DNA of 64,000 bases, from NCBI RefSeq assembly GCF_900496975.1, contig NZ_UFQC01000029.1, forward strand, positions 1 to 64,000. Reading direction: 5' to 3'. Below are positions 56,846 to 64,000 of the stretch, piece by piece (position 1 is the stretch's first letter; each line of letters starts with the position of its first letter). The DNA is from Achromobacter veterisilvae (GTDB taxonomy: Bacteria > Pseudomonadota > Gammaproteobacteria > Burkholderiales > Burkholderiaceae_B). Below the pieces are notes generated by a model, which saw only the letters and a program-made list of their open reading frames with translations, ran no database searches and was not told the origin of the DNA. The translations under genes were made by a program, and so were the position numbers.

Positions 56846-57697
56846 TCAGGACGCGCCGCGGGCCGCGGCCGCCGCCGGGGCGGCTTTGCCGCCCACCCAG
56901 CGCAGCAGCGCCCAGACGATCGCCCAGTATGCCACCCACAGCAGCACCGAGGTCAGCGCAGGCAGGGCGCGGTAGCCGGCGAAGTCGGCCAGGACCTTGC
57001 CGACGCCGGTACTGTCGCTCAATAGCCACGAACTGTCCCAGATCGGATCGACGATGGTGGGCAGGACGTCCAGCGAAATCAGGTGGTCCAGGCCACCCAC
57101 CAGCAGCGAACCGGCCAGCAGCAGGAGCAGGATTTCGGTCACGCGGAAGAACCGGCGCCAGGTAATGAGCTTGCCGCCCAGTTGCAGCAGCCAGAACGTC
57201 AGCAGCGCCACGAGGAAACCCGCGACGCCGGCCAGCGCCAGCATCAGCATGCCGCTGCCGCCGTCGCCCGCGGACACGGTGCCGTACAGGAACACCACCG
57301 TCTCGCTGCCTTCGCGGGCCACGGCGATGGCCACGAGCACGAACAGGCCCCACCAGTTGTCGCTGGCGACGGAAGCCCGCGCGCCGCTTTCGAGTTCGCC
57401 CTTGAGCGTGCGGCCGTGCTTCTTCATCCAGACGACCATCTGCACCACCAGCACGCACGCGGCCAGCGACATGATGGCCTGGAACCACTCCTGGCCTTCG
57501 TCGCTGAGCCAGGACGACACGCCCAGCAGCACCAGCGCCAGCGCCACGGCCAGCGCCAGGCCCGCCACGACGCCGCCCCACAGGTAGTTGAGCCCGCGCT
57601 TGCCTTCGGGCGTGGAGCGCAGCCAGGTGTACAGGATGCCCACCACCAGCATGGCTTCGACGCTTTCACGCCAGACTATGAAAAGGACCTGTTCCAT
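56846..57697 (-). CDS. ftrC: High-affinity iron permease FtrC (FTR1 family)
   Basis: 283 residues, about seven transmembrane helices. Two REXXE iron-binding motifs are present: VWRESVEAML at residues 9-18 and AREGSETVVF near 130. It moves iron across the inner membrane, with FtrB as putative ferroxidase partner. The ATG follows an AAGGA site. Its position between ftrB and ftrD is that of known Bordetella ftr operons. Confidence 0.94.
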   Translation of the reverse strand: MEQVLFIVWRESVEAMLVVGILYTWLRSTPEGKRGLNYLWGGVVAGLALAVALALVLLGVSSWLSDEGQEWFQAIMSLAACVLVVQMVVWMKKHGRTLKGELESGARASVASDNWWGLFVLVAIAVAREGSETVVFLYGTVSAGDGGSGMLMLALAGVAGFLVALLTFWLLQLGGKLITWRRFFRVTEILLLLLAGSLLVGGLDHLISLDVLPTIVDPIWDSSWLLSDSTGVGKVLADFAGYRALPALTSVLLWVAYWAIVWALLRWVGGKAAPAAAAARGAS

Positions 57698-57711
57698 GTA
57701 TTGCTACCGCG

Positions 57712-58074
57712 TTATTCCTTGGGCTTGACGACCAAGGTGCCTTTCACGCTCTGGTGAAAGTCGTCAAAGAAGGGATACTCGCCCGGGCGCGAAATGGTGA
57801 TCACGACGAAGGACTTCACCCCCGGCCCCAGGACTTTCTCCTTGCGCAGCGGAATGCTCTCGAATTCCACCGGCTCGTTGCTCTCGTTGATGAGCTCGAT
57901 CTTGAAACGGCCCGCCGGCACTTCCAGGGTGGCGGGCTCGAACGTGCCGTCGGGCTTGAACTTCAGCGTGAAGGTCGGCAACTCGTCCGCCTGCGCGGGC
58001 GCCGTGCCGGCCAGGCCGGCCAGGCCGGCCAGGCCGATCAGCAATGCGGCGGCAACGCGAAGCAGGCGGCTCAC
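57712..58074 (-). CDS. ftrB: Cupredoxin-like periplasmic protein FtrB
   Basis: 120 residues from a GTG start that lies 2 bases from the ftrA stop. The signal peptide contains three GLA repeats. The mature part is a cupredoxin fold (FTLKFKPDGTFEPATLEVPA, VVITISRPGEYPFFDDFHQS) with a C-terminal His, consistent with a copper site for oxidising Fe2+ during uptake. The classical Cys-His-Met ligand set is not obvious, so the metal site is inferred from the family. Confidence 0.88.
   Translation of the reverse strand: MSRLLRVAAALLIGLAGLAGLAGTAPAQADELPTFTLKFKPDGTFEPATLEVPAGRFKIELINESNEPVEFESIPLRKEKVLGPGVKSFVVITISRPGEYPFFDDFHQSVKGTLVVKPKE
58006..58036 (-). repeat. 9-base tandem repeat in the ftrB signal peptide
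   Basis: Three perfect copies of GCCGGCCAG plus a partial fourth (plus-strand reading). On the coding strand each unit encodes Gly-Leu-Ala, so gain or loss of a unit changes signal length without a frameshift. Confidence 0.9.
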
Positions 58075-58076
58075 GA

Positions 58077-58613
58077 TCAGTAACCGCCCTTCTTGCCGGT
58101 GCCGGCAAAGACGAATTCATATTCCAGGTCGAAGGGTTCGAACCAGGGGCCCACGCCGGTTTCCTTGTCGACGTGGCGGCCGAAGTGGCTCATCTTGTCC
58201 GCGGTCGGCGGCAGGATCGAGTACTTCAGCTTGTACTTGCCCGGGCCTTCCAGCTTGACGTTCTCGCCGTAGTGCGGGCCGTCGTTGGCGACCATCGGCA
58301 TGAAGGTGCCCTTCTGCACGTTCTGGCTGCCGACCTTCTGGATCTCGTACTTCACCACCAGGTAGGGCACCCATTCGCCCTCGGGAAAGCCCGTCTGGTT
58401 GCCGGCGGTCGCGTGGATGTCGGCCTCGAGGTGCACGTCCGAATCCTTGGCGGGACGCATCATCCCGGGAGGGTCCATTTCGATCGGCTGCAAATACACG
58501 GCGCCGATTTCCATGCCGCCCTTTTCCACCGGTTTGCCGATGGGGTATTCGGCCGCATGGGCGGCGGAAACGCTCAGAGCGACAATGGCCAGGGCCAAGG
58601 CTTTCTTGATCAT
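58077..58613 (-). CDS. ftrA: Periplasmic iron-binding protein FtrA (P19 family)
   Basis: 178 residues. A signal peptide (to about residue 20, SAAHA) precedes a P19/Tpd domain: VYLQPIEMDPPGMMRPAKDS, HLEADIHAT and HYGENVKLEGPGKYKLKYSI, with the Met and His residues expected for copper/iron binding. It delivers ferrous iron to the FtrB-FtrC permease. An ATG two codons upstream is nearer to GAGG; 58613 has the better spacing. First gene of ftrABCD. Confidence 0.93.
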   Translation of the reverse strand: MIKKALALAIVALSVSAAHAAEYPIGKPVEKGGMEIGAVYLQPIEMDPPGMMRPAKDSDVHLEADIHATAGNQTGFPEGEWVPYLVVKYEIQKVGSQNVQKGTFMPMVANDGPHYGENVKLEGPGKYKLKYSILPPTADKMSHFGRHVDKETGVGPWFEPFDLEYEFVFAGTGKKGGY

Positions 58614-58663
58614 GTGCATAATCCTCGATACACGAATGGGACGGCGGTTCCAAAAATATAAAC

Positions 58664-58682
58664 AAGAACCGTTTTCATTAAT
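58664..58682 (-). promoter_or_regulatory. Candidate Fur box upstream of ftrA
   Basis: ATTAATGAAAACGGTTCTT (minus strand) matches 11 of 19 positions of the Fur consensus by hand alignment, including AATGA. It overlaps the region just upstream of TATATT (58655-58660), a possible -10, about 42-47 bases before the ftrA start. Confidence 0.35.
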
Positions 58683-58754
58683 GTAACCAAAACAACTGAC
58701 ATATCCCTGAACCCAGGGACGGAAAAATCGCCGGATCGTTGCGTTTGGTCAAAC

Positions 58755-58778
58755 GAAAAAACGCCCCCGAAGGGGCGT
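58755..58778 (-). terminator. Intrinsic terminator of phaR
   Basis: On the minus strand ACGCCCC and GGGGCGT form a stem with a TTCG loop, followed by a run of six T residues, about 30 bases after the phaR stop. Confidence 0.85.
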
Positions 58779-58808
58779 GTTCATCTGGGGACGGACCCGG
58801 TTGCGCCG

Positions 58809-59375
58809 TTATTTGCGGCCGGTGCCCGGCGTGCCGCCGGGCGTGAAGGGGAACGTCGAGAACATCGCGCGCGTCTGGTCCTGCATCTGGTCCTGCATCT
58901 GCACGAACAGGTTCTTGCTCTGGTCGATGTAGTTGTTCATCATGTTCTGCAGCATGGGCGTCTGCACATTCATGAACTGGGCCCAGGCCTCGGGGCCGAA
59001 CTGGCTTCCGTACAGGCCCTTGGACTGCTCGGCCATCCGCTGCTGGATCTCCATGAAGGCCTGGATGTTCTTTTCCAGGTACGAACCCATGATGCCCTGC
59101 ATGGCATGGCCATAAAAACGGATGATCTGCGACAGCATGTTCGAGGAGAACATGGGCATGCCGCCGCTTTCCTCTTCAAGGATGATCTGCAGCAGGATGC
59201 TGCGGGTCAGGTCTTCCCCGCTCTTGGCGTCGACGACCTGGAATTCCTCGTTCGCCAGGACCAGTTGCTTGACATCTGCGAGAGTGATGTAGGTGCTGGT
59301 CCGGGTGTCGTACAGACGACGGTTGGGGTACTTTTTAATCAGGCGCAGGCTGGCGCCGGTTTGTGCTTGCGTCAT
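58809..59375 (-). CDS. phaR: Polyhydroxyalkanoate synthesis repressor PhaR
   Basis: 188 residues. The N-terminal DNA-binding/PHB-accumulation domain reads LIKKYPNRRLYDTRTSTYIT, followed by LADVKQLVLANEEFQVVDA. The middle and C-terminal part (MQGIMGSYLEKNIQAFMEIQ, MQDQMQDQTRAMF) is amphipathic and binds PHA granules in known PhaR proteins. It represses phasin and pha genes until granules titrate it. It lies downstream of phaB with its own terminator. Confidence 0.95.
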   Translation of the reverse strand: MTQAQTGASLRLIKKYPNRRLYDTRTSTYITLADVKQLVLANEEFQVVDAKSGEDLTRSILLQIILEEESGGMPMFSSNMLSQIIRFYGHAMQGIMGSYLEKNIQAFMEIQQRMAEQSKGLYGSQFGPEAWAQFMNVQTPMLQNMMNNYIDQSKNLFVQMQDQMQDQTRAMFSTFPFTPGGTPGTGRK

Positions 59376-59428
59376 GTTTGTCCCCGGATCGGGCGATCTC
59401 TAAGACTTCGGATAGGGTTAAGTGTAAT

Positions 59429-59460
59429 GCCGGACGGCCCTCTCCCCGAGACCGTCCGGC
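59429..59460 (-). terminator. Hairpin between phaB and phaR
   Basis: GCCGGACGG and CCGTCCGGC form a 9-base stem with a 14-base loop. A second hairpin (CGGCCGCC / GGCGGCCG around ACTT) lies at about 59467-59486, right after the phaB stop. T residues after the stem are few, so partial termination or mRNA protection is more likely than full stop. Confidence 0.45.
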
Positions 59461-59494
59461 GCCAGTCGGCCGCCACTTGGCGGCCGGCAATGCG

Positions 59495-60232
59495 TCAGCC
59501 CATGTGCAGGCCGCCGTTGAGCGAGAAGTCCGCCCCCGTCGAAAAGCCGGACTCATCCGAGGCCAGCCATGACGTAATGGAGGCAATTTCCTCCGGCGTG
59601 CCCAGGCGGCGCACGGGAATGGTGGCGACGATCTTTTCCAGGACGTCGGGACGGATGGCCCGAACCATGTCCGTGCCGATGTAGCCCGGCGACACCGTAT
59701 TCACCGTGACGCCCTTGCTGGCCACTTCCTGCGCCAGCGCCATGGTGAAGCCATGGATGCCGGCCTTCGCCGTGGAGTAGTTCGTCTGGCCGAATTGCCC
59801 CTTCTGGCCGTTCACCGAGCTGATGTTGACGATGCGGCCCCACTGGCGCTCGACCATGTCCTCGATCACCTGCTTGGTCACGTTGAAGAGGCTGTTCAGG
59901 TTGGTGTCGATGACCGCGCGCCAATCGTCGGCGCTCATCTTGCGGAACAGGCCGTCGCGGGTGATGCCCGCGTTGTTGACCAGCACGTCGACCGGGCCCA
60001 GGTCGCGCTTGACCCGCTCGAATGCCTCTACCGTGGATTCCCAATCGGATACGTTGCCCACGGACGCGTAGAACGTATAGCCCTGCGCGGCCTGTTCGTC
60101 CAGCCATTGCTGGTAATTGCGGCTGGGGCCGCAGCCTGCCACCACGCGAAAGCCATCTTTGGCCAGGCGCTGGCAAATTGAGGTGCCGATACCGCCCATC
60201 CCGCCTGTAACGTAAGCCAGTTTTCCGCTCAT
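59495..60232 (-). CDS. phaB: Acetoacetyl-CoA reductase
   Basis: 245 residues, SDR family. The cofactor motif TGGMGGIGTSICQRLAKDG, NNAG near 87, and SSVNGQKGQFGQTNYSTAKA (catalytic Ser, Tyr, Lys) are intact. The GGMGGIG and SVNGQKGQFGQ signatures are those of PhaB, which makes (R)-3-hydroxybutyryl-CoA with NADPH. AGGAGG precedes the ATG by 7-8 bases. It is 73 bases downstream of phaC. Confidence 0.94.
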   Translation of the reverse strand: MSGKLAYVTGGMGGIGTSICQRLAKDGFRVVAGCGPSRNYQQWLDEQAAQGYTFYASVGNVSDWESTVEAFERVKRDLGPVDVLVNNAGITRDGLFRKMSADDWRAVIDTNLNSLFNVTKQVIEDMVERQWGRIVNISSVNGQKGQFGQTNYSTAKAGIHGFTMALAQEVASKGVTVNTVSPGYIGTDMVRAIRPDVLEKIVATIPVRRLGTPEEIASITSWLASDESGFSTGADFSLNGGLHMG

Positions 60233-60305
60233 TGGATTTCCTCCTGTGTGCGACGGACGCCTCGTTGGTTAACTTACTGTCCTGGGCCAACCGCAAGCCG
60301 CGGTT

Positions 60306-61943
60306 TCAGGCGGCCCGGACTTTCACATATCTGCCAGGCGCCGGTTCTATCGGCCGGTGCCGGGCATTGCCTAACTTCGTTCGCGCCTTGACCTGCTTGC
60401 CGGAATGGCCGGCCAGCCAGGCGGCCCAATCCGGCCACCAACTGCCGGGCTTCTCGGCCGCCTGCGCGAACCACGTGTTCGGATCGCCCGGCAGATGCTG
60501 GCCCGATCGCTCCAGCTCGTCGGCCACCCAGTAGCTGCGGCGTTTCTTGGCCGGCGGATTCACCACGCCGGCGATATGCCCGGACGCCCCCAGCACGAAA
60601 CGCTGCGGCCCGCGCAGCACCTGCGTGGACGCATAGGCCGACACCCAGGGCACGATGTGGTCCTCGCGCGACCCGAAGATGTACGCCGGCATCTCCAGCC
60701 GCGTCAGGTCCAGCGGCACGCCCGCGGCTTGCGCCCGGCCCGGCACCTTCAGGTTGTTTTCCAGGTAGGTATTGCGGAAGTACCAGGAAAAGAAAGGTCC
60801 GGGCAGGTTGGTGCTGTCGCCGTTCCAGAACAGCAGGTCGAAGGCGGGCGGCTTCTGGCCCTTGAGGTAGTTGCCGACGACGTAGTTCCAGACCAGCTCA
60901 TTGGGCCGCAGGAACGAGAACGTGGTGGCGAGTTCGCGGCCGGGCATCAGCCCGCCGCTGCCCAGTTGATGATCGCGCAGCAGCGCGTGGGCCTCGTCGA
61001 CGAAGACGTTCAGGACGCCGGTGTCGTGGAAATCCAGCAGCGAGGTCAGCAGGGTCAGCGAGGCCACGGGATGTTCGCCGCGCGCCTCGGCCAGCGCCAG
61101 CGCGGACGCCAGCATGGTGCCGCCCACGCAGAAACCCAGCGCGTTGACCTGCGGCTGCCTGGCGATGTCGCTGGCCACCCGCAGGGCCTGCAGCACCGCG
61201 TTGTCGAGATAATCGGACCAGGTGGCGCGGTCCACGCCGTCGGTATCGCTGGCCACCGGGTTGCGCCACGAAACCAGGAACACCGTGAAGCCCTGGTCCA
61301 CCGCATGCCGCACGAAGGAATTCTCGGGCTGCAGGTCCAGGATGTAGAACTTGTTGATGTTCGGCGGCACGATGACGAGGGGCCGTTCGTGCACGGCGGC
61401 GGTGGACGGCGCGTACTGGATGAGCTGGAACAGCGCGTTCTCGTATACGACTTCGCCGGGCGTCACCGCCACGTTGCGGCCGATCTCGAACTGCGATTCG
61501 TCCGTCTGCGTGATGCGCCCTTTCTTGACGTCGCCGAGCAGGTTCGCCAGGCCCTCGTTCAGCGCCCGGCCCGCGCTCTCCACGATGGATTGCTGGGCAT
61601 CCGGGTTCAGCGCCAGGAAATTGGACGGCGACAACGCGTCGACCCACTGCATGATGGAAAAGCGGAGGCGGTCGCGCATCGGTTCGCTGACCTGCGCGGC
61701 GTCCACCATGCGCGACATCGCGCGCGCGGACAACAGGTAGGTATGCGCCAGCAACAGGTGCGAATGATTGGCGGCCCAGGCCTCGCCGGCAAAACGGCGG
61801 TCGGGCGGCGGCGCAAGCGCGCCGCGGCGGGCGTCATCGCAAAGGCGCTGCCATTCGCGAGAGAATTCAGCCTGGATGTCGGCCAGGACTTCCGGTGCCA
61901 CGCTCACCGGAATGGGCCCTGCGGCGGAGAGATTGGCATTCAC
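60306..61943 (-). CDS. phaC: Class I polyhydroxyalkanoate synthase
   Basis: 545 residues, alpha/beta hydrolase fold. The lipase-like box GFCVGG holds Cys272, with Asp428 (GSREDHIVPW) and His456 (GASGHIAGVVNPP) as the rest of the triad. It polymerises 3-hydroxyacyl-CoA into storage granules. The start is a GTG with AAGG upstream. The N-terminal region is shorter than in the about 590-residue Cupriavidus enzyme. No phaA thiolase follows; the unit is phaC-phaB-phaR. Confidence 0.94.
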   Translation of the reverse strand: MNANLSAAGPIPVSVAPEVLADIQAEFSREWQRLCDDARRGALAPPPDRRFAGEAWAANHSHLLLAHTYLLSARAMSRMVDAAQVSEPMRDRLRFSIMQWVDALSPSNFLALNPDAQQSIVESAGRALNEGLANLLGDVKKGRITQTDESQFEIGRNVAVTPGEVVYENALFQLIQYAPSTAAVHERPLVIVPPNINKFYILDLQPENSFVRHAVDQGFTVFLVSWRNPVASDTDGVDRATWSDYLDNAVLQALRVASDIARQPQVNALGFCVGGTMLASALALAEARGEHPVASLTLLTSLLDFHDTGVLNVFVDEAHALLRDHQLGSGGLMPGRELATTFSFLRPNELVWNYVVGNYLKGQKPPAFDLLFWNGDSTNLPGPFFSWYFRNTYLENNLKVPGRAQAAGVPLDLTRLEMPAYIFGSREDHIVPWVSAYASTQVLRGPQRFVLGASGHIAGVVNPPAKKRRSYWVADELERSGQHLPGDPNTWFAQAAEKPGSWWPDWAAWLAGHSGKQVKARTKLGNARHRPIEPAPGRYVKVRAA

Positions 61944-62066
61944 TTCGACACCTTGTTATCGAGACTACGCGATTGATGTTGCATTCGGGGTCCAGGCCTG
62001 TCAATGCGGGTATACAAGGAGGCCTGCCGGGTGCGCAGCAAGCGCAAGCGCCCGCCTTGCGCTGGA

Positions 62067-62831
62067 TCAAACCGGGTCGAGCCAGGCAAGCAAGGCCATG
62101 CGTCCGGTTTCTCTATCGCGCCGGTACGAAAAGAACCGGTCCGCTTCGGCCACGGTGCACATCCCGCTCAAGGACACCTCTTGTACCCCGGCCCGGCGCA
62201 GGCGGAAATCGGCCAATCCGGCGAGATCGGCCAGCCATTTTCCGGAGAGGCCCGGCCGCGGCGTGAAGTAGCGCCGGGTGGCCGGATCGTCTGCCTCGAA
62301 GGCGTCCAGCACGTCCTGGCCCACTTCGAACGCCTGGGGGCCGATGCCCGGGCCCACCCATGCGCGCCAGCCCGCGGCCCGCGGCGCCTTGGCCCGCATG
62401 GCCGCCAGCGTGTGTTCCAGCACGCCGCCCGACAGGCCGCGCCAGCCGGCATGCGCCGCGCCCAGCACCTTGCCTTCCGCGTCGGCGATCACCACCGGCA
62501 GGCAATCGGCCACCATGACGGCCAGGACGCGGCCGGGGCGCGCGGTGACGCTGGCGTCGACCGCCGGCTCGTCCGGCAGGTCCGCCCGGTCGGCGTCCAC
62601 GACTTCGCTGCCATGGACCTGGCGCAGCCACAGGGGTTCGGCGGGCACCGCGGCGCGCACGCGGCGCCGGTTCTCCGCGACCGTGCCGGGATCGTCGCCG
62701 GCGCGGCGGCCCAGGTTCAGGGTGTCGTGCGGCGCGACGCCCGCGCCGCCTGCGCGGGTGGTGCAGAAATAGTTGACGCCGGCCCATTGCGGGCCGGTCA
62801 CCACGGGCAGGCCTGCCGCTACGCGTTCCAT
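62067..62831 (-). CDS. pgeF: Purine nucleoside phosphorylase / laccase-domain protein PgeF (YfiH)
   Basis: 254 residues, multicopper-polyphenol-oxidase-like DUF152 family. WLRQVHGSEVVDADR, VMVADCLPVVIADAEG and GAAHAGWRGLSGG carry the conserved metal-binding His, Cys, His. Family members act as peptidoglycan editing factors and purine nucleoside phosphorylases. The start MERVAAGLPVVTGPQW overlaps the rluD 3' end by 13 bases; the frame is open upstream within rluD but not coding. Confidence 0.92.
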   Translation of the reverse strand: MERVAAGLPVVTGPQWAGVNYFCTTRAGGAGVAPHDTLNLGRRAGDDPGTVAENRRRVRAAVPAEPLWLRQVHGSEVVDADRADLPDEPAVDASVTARPGRVLAVMVADCLPVVIADAEGKVLGAAHAGWRGLSGGVLEHTLAAMRAKAPRAAGWRAWVGPGIGPQAFEVGQDVLDAFEADDPATRRYFTPRPGLSGKWLADLAGLADFRLRRAGVQEVSLSGMCTVAEADRFFSYRRDRETGRMALLAWLDPV

Positions 62832-63817
62832 GCGATGCTTTCCTGTACCAGGACCATGTCGGCGGGCGGGGCCGCGGTGAATTCGGCCTCGCCGCGGCCG
62901 CCCGGATCGTCGAAATGCAGGGCGCGCGCATGCAGCATCTGCCGCTGCGCGCCCGCGATGTTCTTGCCGCCATAGAGTGTGTCGGCCAGCAGCGGATGCC
63001 CCAGGCTGGCCAGGTGCACCCGGATCTGGTGGGTGCGGCCGGTTTCCAGGCGGCACACCACTTCGGTGACGCGGCCGCCCGGGTCCGCCTGCCCGCGGCG
63101 GGCCGGCGCATAGTGGGTGACGGCGGGCTTGGGAGCCACCGGGCGTTCCACGCTCATGCGCACCGGCACGCGGGAATCGCGGCCGATCGGGCGGTCGACC
63201 TTGCCGGCCCCGGCCAGCCAGCCATGCGCCAGCGCCACGTATTCGCGGCCCATGCTGCGCGCCTGCAATTGGCGCACGAGATGGGTCTGCGCCGTCTCGT
63301 TGCGCGCCACGACCATGAGGCCGGACGTGTCTTTGTCCAGGCGGTGCACGATGCCGGCGCGCGCCACCTGGGCCAGTTCGGGATAGCGGTGCAGCAGGCC
63401 GTTGAGCAGGGTGCCGCTCCAGTTGCCCGCCCCGGGATGCGTGACCAGCCCGGCGGGCTTGTTCACGACGATCCAGTCGGGGCTTTCGTCCACGACCGCG
63501 AATTCCACGGGTTCGGGCGCGAAGGCCAGTGTTTCGGGCGCGGGCTGGGGCCATACGGCGATCTCGTCGCCGGGGCCGACGGTCTGCCGGACCTTGCCGG
63601 GCGCGCCGTTCACATGGACATTGCCGGCCTCGATCCAGCCTTGCAGCCGGCTGCGGGAATGATTGGGCAACAGCCCCGCCAGCACCTTGTCCAGCCGGTC
63701 GGCCCGCGTACCGTCAGGCACGGTTACAAGTTGCGGTTCACCCCTGGAATTTTCGTCGGGAAGACCCAGGAATTCGTCGTCGGAAACGAGATCTGCGCCG
63801 GCGGCTGTATCAGACAT
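62819..63817 (-). CDS. rluD: 23S rRNA pseudouridine synthase (RluD)
   Basis: 332 residues. An N-terminal S4 RNA-binding domain (LLPNHSRSRLQGWIEAGNVH) precedes the RluA-family catalytic domain with GIVHRLDKDTSGLMVVARNE, whose Asp is the nucleophile. It makes pseudouridines 1911, 1915 and 1917 in helix 69 of 23S rRNA. It is divergent from bamD and upstream of pgeF, a conserved arrangement. Confidence 0.93.
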   Translation of the reverse strand: MSDTAAGADLVSDDEFLGLPDENSRGEPQLVTVPDGTRADRLDKVLAGLLPNHSRSRLQGWIEAGNVHVNGAPGKVRQTVGPGDEIAVWPQPAPETLAFAPEPVEFAVVDESPDWIVVNKPAGLVTHPGAGNWSGTLLNGLLHRYPELAQVARAGIVHRLDKDTSGLMVVARNETAQTHLVRQLQARSMGREYVALAHGWLAGAGKVDRPIGRDSRVPVRMSVERPVAPKPAVTHYAPARRGQADPGGRVTEVVCRLETGRTHQIRVHLASLGHPLLADTLYGGKNIAGAQRQMLHARALHFDDPGGRGEAEFTAAPPADMVLVQESIAWNA

Positions 63818-63829
63818 GGAGACAAATCA

Positions 63830-63835
63830 TATAAT
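63830..63835 (+). promoter_or_regulatory. -10 element of bamD
   Basis: A consensus TATAAT 35 bases before the bamD start, in the 53-base rluD-bamD gap. The -35 is not clear. Confidence 0.45.
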
Positions 63836-63870
63836 CAGCCTGCCATGCTACCACCAAGGATACGATTCTC

Positions 63871-64000
63871 GTGATTCACCACCCCGCAGCTCCCTCGAAT
63901 CCCGCCTCCCGCAGCGGGCCGATCTTGCGCGTGGTCATCGCGCTGGTTGCCGTCGTCGCGATCGCCGGTTGCGGCTCGTCCGACAACAAGTACGACAAGA
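63871..64000 (+). CDS. bamD: Outer membrane assembly lipoprotein BamD (5' part, cut by window edge)
   Basis: 43 codons are visible from a GTG with AAGGA 10 bases upstream. The N-terminus has a basic stretch, a hydrophobic core (VVIALVAVVAIA) and the lipobox AIAGC, then GSSDNKYDK. Identification rests on this lipoprotein start and on the conserved rluD/bamD divergence; TPR domains lie beyond the window. BamD is the essential lipoprotein of the barrel-assembly complex. Confidence 0.75.
   Translation, partial: MIHHPAAPSNPASRSGPILRVVIALVAVVAIAGCGSSDNKYDK

Overview
The window looks like chromosome of a high-GC betaproteobacterium of the family Alcaligenaceae, most likely Bordetella or a close relative such as Achromobacter. 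Reasons: the tmRNA encodes the tag ANDERFALAA; there are many Bug-type (TctC) solute receptors; a complete FtrABCD ferrous-iron system of the type described in Bordetella is present; and core genes occur in the order gyrA-serC-pheA-hisC-tyrA-aroA-cmk-rpsA-ihfB-lapA-lapB-hldA-hldD. No insertion sequence, prophage, CRISPR array or rRNA was seen.

1-15.5 kb (minus strand): a dense housekeeping block. gyrA starts a run of overlapping genes for serine/aromatic/histidine metabolism (serC, pheA, hisC, tyrA, aroA), then cmk, rpsA and ihfB, closed by an intrinsic terminator. A second unit carries lapA-lapB-hldA-hldD (lipopolysaccharide assembly control and heptose synthesis), followed by a ComEA-like DNA-binding protein cut by the window edge. 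15.5-20 kb (plus): ompA with its own promoter and terminator, ubiG-gph (overlapping), an MFS exporter, and ssrA (tmRNA).

20-26 kb: a copper TonB receptor of the OprC type with a small DUF2946 protein, an ABC exporter half-transporter with a TTG start, and a solitary outer-membrane beta-barrel protein. 26-41 kb: two divergent operons for breakdown of an unidentified carboxylic acid through CoA thioesters. The minus arm has two Bug receptors, a MaoC hydratase, an AMP-forming acyl-CoA ligase, an acyl-CoA dehydrogenase, a thiolase-fold protein lacking the usual nucleophilic cysteine, and a DUF35 partner. The plus arm has an SDR, a MaoC protein, an ADP-forming-type acyl-CoA synthetase, a second dehydrogenase, an IclR regulator, an alpha-methylacyl-CoA racemase-like protein and a crotonase. 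The shared 230-base promoter region holds two sets of inverted repeats. The gene set suggests an alpha-methyl-branched acid (isoprenoid- or sterol-side-chain-like), but the substrate cannot be read from sequence.

41-53 kb: YidB, a lytic transglycosylase, a DUF455 protein and a FemAB-like acyltransferase, followed by a cyanophycin locus: DUF1854 protein and an unusual ABC exporter on the minus strand, divergent from two tandem, non-identical cyanophycin synthetases. 53-64 kb: a 39-residue lipoprotein, a CsbD-DUF1328-BON stress trio, ftrABCD plus a PhzF-family gene, the polyhydroxyalkanoate genes phaC-phaB-phaR, pgeF-rluD, and the start of bamD. Two carbon/nitrogen storage polymer systems (cyanophycin and PHA) therefore lie within about 15 kb of each other.
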